Part shown: piece by piece, positions 6,904-8,505 of the stretch
How the letters are laid out: each line of letters opens with the position of its first letter
Numbering within the stretch: the first letter of the stretch is position 1
NCBI GenBank assembly: GCA_022710665.1
Contig: JAKLGN010000047.1
Span: 1 to 8,505 of the forward strand
DNA from: Methanoregula sp.
Lineage (GTDB): Archaea > Halobacteriota > Methanomicrobia > Methanomicrobiales > Methanospirillaceae
Direction of reading: 5' to 3'
Length of the DNA: 8,505 nt
The notes under the pieces: model-generated
Database searches by the model: none
Told to the model about the DNA's origin: nothing
Seen by the model: the letters and a program-made list of their open reading frames with translations, nothing else
Program-made: the position numbers and the translations under genes

Positions 6904-6952
6904 GGAGGTGTTCCAACCACCCGTCTCCTCAGCTATTCATGTACGGACATTC

Positions 6953-6960
6953 CATATAAC
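6953..6960 (-). promoter_or_regulatory. Putative TATA box of corA
   Basis: On the minus strand this reads GTTATATG. A start about 25 nt downstream (near 6932) would give a leader of about 44 nt with the Shine-Dalgarno before corA. Confidence 0.4.
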
Positions 6961-6963
6961 CCC

Positions 6964-7140
6964 CTATGAGAGGTGTTTTCCGCATTTCCGACACCATTCC
7001 CGGTATTTTCCATGGCTGGCTCTGAGCGGGAACAAACCTTCCAGTAGTATTCCTCCTGCTTCCTGGACCAGGATCCCCGGCTTTTCTGGGAAGAGATTCC
7101 AATGTCGGAACATGGGGTGTCTGTAAGCAGATCCATTCAT
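6964..7140 (-). CDS. Candidate small protein of 58 residues with a C-terminal CxxC motif, function unknown
   Basis: The frame starts with ATG at 7140 and ends TAG at 6966-6964. I do not recognise a family. The peptide begins MNGSAYRHPMFRHWNLFPEK, has a middle hydrophobic part with EAGGILLEGLFPLR, and ends YREWCRKCGKHLS with Cys50 and Cys53, which could form half of a zinc ribbon or a redox pair. The other two frames of this stretch are richer in Pro/Arg/Ser and less protein-like. The ATG follows immediately after the in-frame TAA of the preceding 31-codon ORF (TAAATG), so it could be translated by reinitiation, or the two could be halves of one 90-codon gene broken by a nonsense codon. No good Shine-Dalgarno is present. 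corA follows on the same strand 75 bp later with its own putative promoter. Existence as a gene is uncertain. Confidence 0.3.
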   Translation of the reverse strand: MNGSAYRHPMFRHWNLFPEKPGILVQEAGGILLEGLFPLRASHGKYREWCRKCGKHLS

Positions 7141-7236
7141 TTAGTTTTTGGTACTCATCCATGAAACCACCGTTCCCGGTCGAAGACTCAACTCCACGGC
7201 ACGGGATGGATGGAACCGGACAACCAGGATTTTCAT
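7141..7236 (-). CDS. Candidate mini-ORF of 31 residues, function unknown
   Basis: ATG at 7236, TAA at 7143-7141. The peptide starts MKILVVRFHPSRAVELSLRP and ends VSWMSTKN. A purine-rich AAGGGG lies 8 nt upstream of the ATG and could be a Shine-Dalgarno, and an AT-rich stretch further upstream (7278-7294) could hold a promoter. It adjoins the 58-residue frame with no gap and in the same phase. It may be a leader peptide, the front half of a broken gene, or chance. An alternative upstream start at 7278 (ATGATGGCC) would give 45 residues. Confidence 0.25.
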   Translation of the reverse strand: MKILVVRFHPSRAVELSLRPGTVVSWMSTKN

Positions 7237-7305
7237 CTTTCCAACCCCTTTTCCAGATACGATAAAAACGGCCATCATTTTTTTTATTTTATCGGTTGTC
7301 CTGAG

Positions 7306-7327
7306 TGCTATCTGACCTGAGATAGCA
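7306..7327. repeat. Inverted repeat / stem-loop
   Basis: TGCTATCT (7306-7313) and AGATAGCA (7320-7327) form a perfect 8-bp stem with a 6-nt loop (GACCTG). It lies about 60 nt beyond the TPR gene stop on the minus strand, after that gene's T-run. No T-run follows it on either strand, so it is not an obvious terminator. Confidence 0.5.
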
Positions 7328-7372
7328 TAAAGAAAAAGAAGGAAGCACGCCTTCGCCTGCTGATCCTTTTTT

Positions 7373-7378
7373 AAAAAA
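7373..7378 (-). terminator. U-run terminator of the TPR gene
   Basis: On the minus strand six T residues begin 7 nt after the stop codon at 7385 and are followed by six A, so TTTTTTAAAAAA is self-complementary. This is a plausible intrinsic archaeal terminator. Confidence 0.5.
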
Positions 7379-7384
7379 CACCCT

Positions 7385-8065
7385 TTAACGCCGTCGTTCT
7401 TTGACGTAGATATAGATCCCAAGGAGAGAAAACCCTATGACAACCACAATGACAGCACCGTTTTTCACGAAAAGATTGAGCGGGAAGCGGGCAGAGAGAG
7501 GAACCGCGTAATCCGGATCAATCTCTTCAGCCCGGTCGAAATAGGGGCCGGATTCAATATACCTCCCCATACTGTTCAGGATAGTCCCTTTTTCATACAA
7601 CAAATCGGGATTCTCCGGATCAAGTGCAAGTCCTGTATCGATCTTCTCTAATGCCTCACGATAGTGCTTCTGCAGGGACAGGAGATACCCGTGATAATAG
7701 AGAATATCGGTATCACCGGGGAGAAGGGCATGTGCAGACTCAAACGAGGTCCAGGCGCACGCATAGTCCGCGGAGTTGTAACAGAGGAACCCTTTCTCTA
7801 TCAGGGCGTTCACCTCTCCTTCATCATCCGGAGCTGCTGTGTCTGTCAGGGTTGTTGCATCACCGCCCTCATTGTTATCCGGCACATCCATCTGGCTGTT
7901 CATATCACTCACATTCTCTGCCGCAGTTGCGCAGGGAACGAATCCCAGTGAGAAAATCCAGAGAGAGAGAAGGAAAATGATGCTGTACCTGATGAATCTG
8001 AACCCTGGCTGATAATGACACAAAAAACCCCGGTTACCGTAGAGGGAGGATCCGGGGTGAATCAT
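7385..8065 (-). CDS. Membrane-anchored extracytoplasmic TPR-repeat protein
   Basis: The product has 226 residues. A hydrophobic segment at about 25-44 (RYSIIFLLSLWIFSLGF) followed by CATAAE looks like a signal peptide, with possible cleavage after Ala48 or Ala49. A polar acidic linker (50-85) follows, then about three tetratricopeptide repeats (roughly 84-185) with typical residues such as DILYYHGYLLSLQKHYREAL, LDPENPDLLYEKGTILNSMG and EIDPDYA. A second membrane segment at 203-220 ends in the basic tail KERRR, so the TPR domain should lie outside the membrane with the C-terminus inside. TPR domains bind other proteins; no partner can be named here. Cys95 and Cys103 could pair in the exported domain. 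The ATG at 8065 is preferred over the in-frame ATG at 8137 because a TATA-like element (8087-8096) lies between them and because the longer version adds a lysine/arginine-rich stretch untypical of a signal peptide. The upstream ABC transporter gene ends about 105 bp before it on the same strand. Confidence 0.8.
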   Translation of the reverse strand: MIHPGSSLYGNRGFLCHYQPGFRFIRYSIIFLLSLWIFSLGFVPCATAAENVSDMNSQMDVPDNNEGGDATTLTDTAAPDDEGEVNALIEKGFLCYNSADYACAWTSFESAHALLPGDTDILYYHGYLLSLQKHYREALEKIDTGLALDPENPDLLYEKGTILNSMGRYIESGPYFDRAEEIDPDYAVPLSARFPLNLFVKNGAVIVVVIGFSLLGIYIYVKERRR

Positions 8066-8086
8066 GGTAAATACCCTTCTTTTCGC

Positions 8087-8096
8087 GATATTAAAC
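8087..8096 (-). promoter_or_regulatory. Putative TATA box of the TPR gene
   Basis: On the minus strand this reads GTTTAATATC. Usual spacing puts the transcription start close to 8067, almost at the ATG at 8065, giving a leaderless or very short-leader mRNA. This also supports the 8065 start. Confidence 0.35.
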
Positions 8097-8170
8097 CTAT
8101 TCTTTTTCCTCTGAGTCTGTATCCCTGCTATCTGCATTGGTATGGTGATGCACTTCCTTTCCGTATCAGA

Positions 8171-8505
8171 TCAGCATTCAGGTTTTTCCTGATAAGGATC
8201 CGCCTGGGCATGGAACATGGTGGCATACAGCCCGTTCCTTGCCATCAGCTCGGTATGGGTACCATCTTCAACAATGGTCCCGTGTTCGAGCACGTAGATG
8301 TGGTCGGCCATGAGCACGGTGGAAAACCGGTGGCTGATCAGGATTGCAGATCGCCCGTGAATGATCTCCCGGAATTTCCGGAATAATTCCTGTTCTGCGA
8401 GCGCATCCAGGGAACTTGAGGGTTCATCGAGAATGACAATATCAGCATCCCGGAAAAATGCCCGGGCAAGTGCAATTTTCTGCCACTCCCCGACACTCAG
8501 TTCCC
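8171..8505 (-). CDS. ABC transporter, exporter-type ATP-binding protein (C-terminal part; cut by window edge)
   Basis: The last 110 codons are visible, ending TGA at 8173-8171. The nucleotide-binding domain shows the ABC signature as LSVGEWQKIALARA, Walker B IVILDEP with catalytic Glu, the D-loop SSLDA, and the switch histidine in LISHRFSTV. The following EHGTIVEDGTHTELMARNG is the typical end of an exporter half-transporter (membrane domain fused to the ATPase), so the missing upstream part probably holds six membrane segments. The signature differs from the canonical LSGGQ (Val for Gly, Glu for Gln); the LSxGEWQ form is, from memory, common in a subgroup of exporter ATPases. The last residue is Cys. 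The substrate is unknown. The TPR gene follows on the same strand, but a putative promoter between them makes a shared transcript uncertain. Confidence 0.9.
   Translation of the reverse strand, partial: ELSVGEWQKIALARAFFRDADIVILDEPSSSLDALAEQELFRKFREIIHGRSAILISHRFSTVLMADHIYVLEHGTIVEDGTHTELMARNGLYATMFHAQADPYQEKPEC

Noticed and set aside
6566..7126. Plus-strand ORF of 186 codons
   Set aside because: It is antisense to the corA N-terminus and then runs into low-quality Ser/Pro-rich sequence; no domain is recognisable.
6929..7162. Minus-strand ORF of 77 codons (starts MDEYQKLNEW)
   Set aside because: After a plausible beginning it becomes Pro/Gly/Arg/Ser-rich; the overlapping 58-codon frame is more protein-like. 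Neither is certain.
1..8505. CRISPR array, insertion sequence, integrase or attachment site at the tRNA
   Set aside because: No regularly spaced repeats, transposase or integrase motifs, or duplicated tRNA 3' end could be seen in the window.

Overview
The window looks like chromosomal DNA of a methanogenic archaeon, most likely of the order Methanomicrobiales (the order is inferred from protein style and base composition). The evidence is an MfnA-type tyrosine decarboxylase (methanofuran pathway), an archaeal-type hypoxanthine/guanine phosphoribosyltransferase, TATA-like AT-rich elements in front of genes, U-run terminators, and a tRNA gene with no encoded CCA.

Left part (1-3630, minus strand): a tight three-gene cluster read ppsA, mfnA, hpt. 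The genes overlap by 11 bp and 8 bp, so they are probably one transcript with coupled translation. ppsA encodes phosphoenolpyruvate synthase, mfnA the decarboxylase that makes tyramine for methanofuran, and hpt (cut by the left edge) a purine-salvage enzyme. A divergent promoter region of about 180 bp separates ppsA from serA, a full-length D-3-phosphoglycerate dehydrogenase on the plus strand. PpsA supplies PEP for gluconeogenesis, and SerA draws 3-phosphoglycerate from the same three-carbon pool into serine, so this half is central biosynthesis starting from acetyl-CoA/pyruvate.

Middle (5413-6888): a tRNA-Val(GAC) gene with its own box A-like promoter, then a CorA-family divalent-cation channel on the minus strand. 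The gaps on both sides of the tRNA contain short minus-strand reading frames that look protein-like. One ends antisense to the serA 3' end; another, downstream of corA, carries a CxxCH heme-binding motif. Both lack a convincing start and are offered only as candidates.

Right part (6889-8505): a gap of about 500 bp with two very short adjoining same-frame ORFs (31 and 58 codons, the second ending in a CxxC motif) and a hairpin. It is followed by a membrane-anchored extracytoplasmic TPR protein and, at the right edge, the C-terminal end of an exporter-type ABC transporter, all on the minus strand.

The named genes are ordinary. No CRISPR array, insertion sequence, integrase or defence operon is visible. 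What may be undescribed is confined to the small reading frames in the intergenic gaps.
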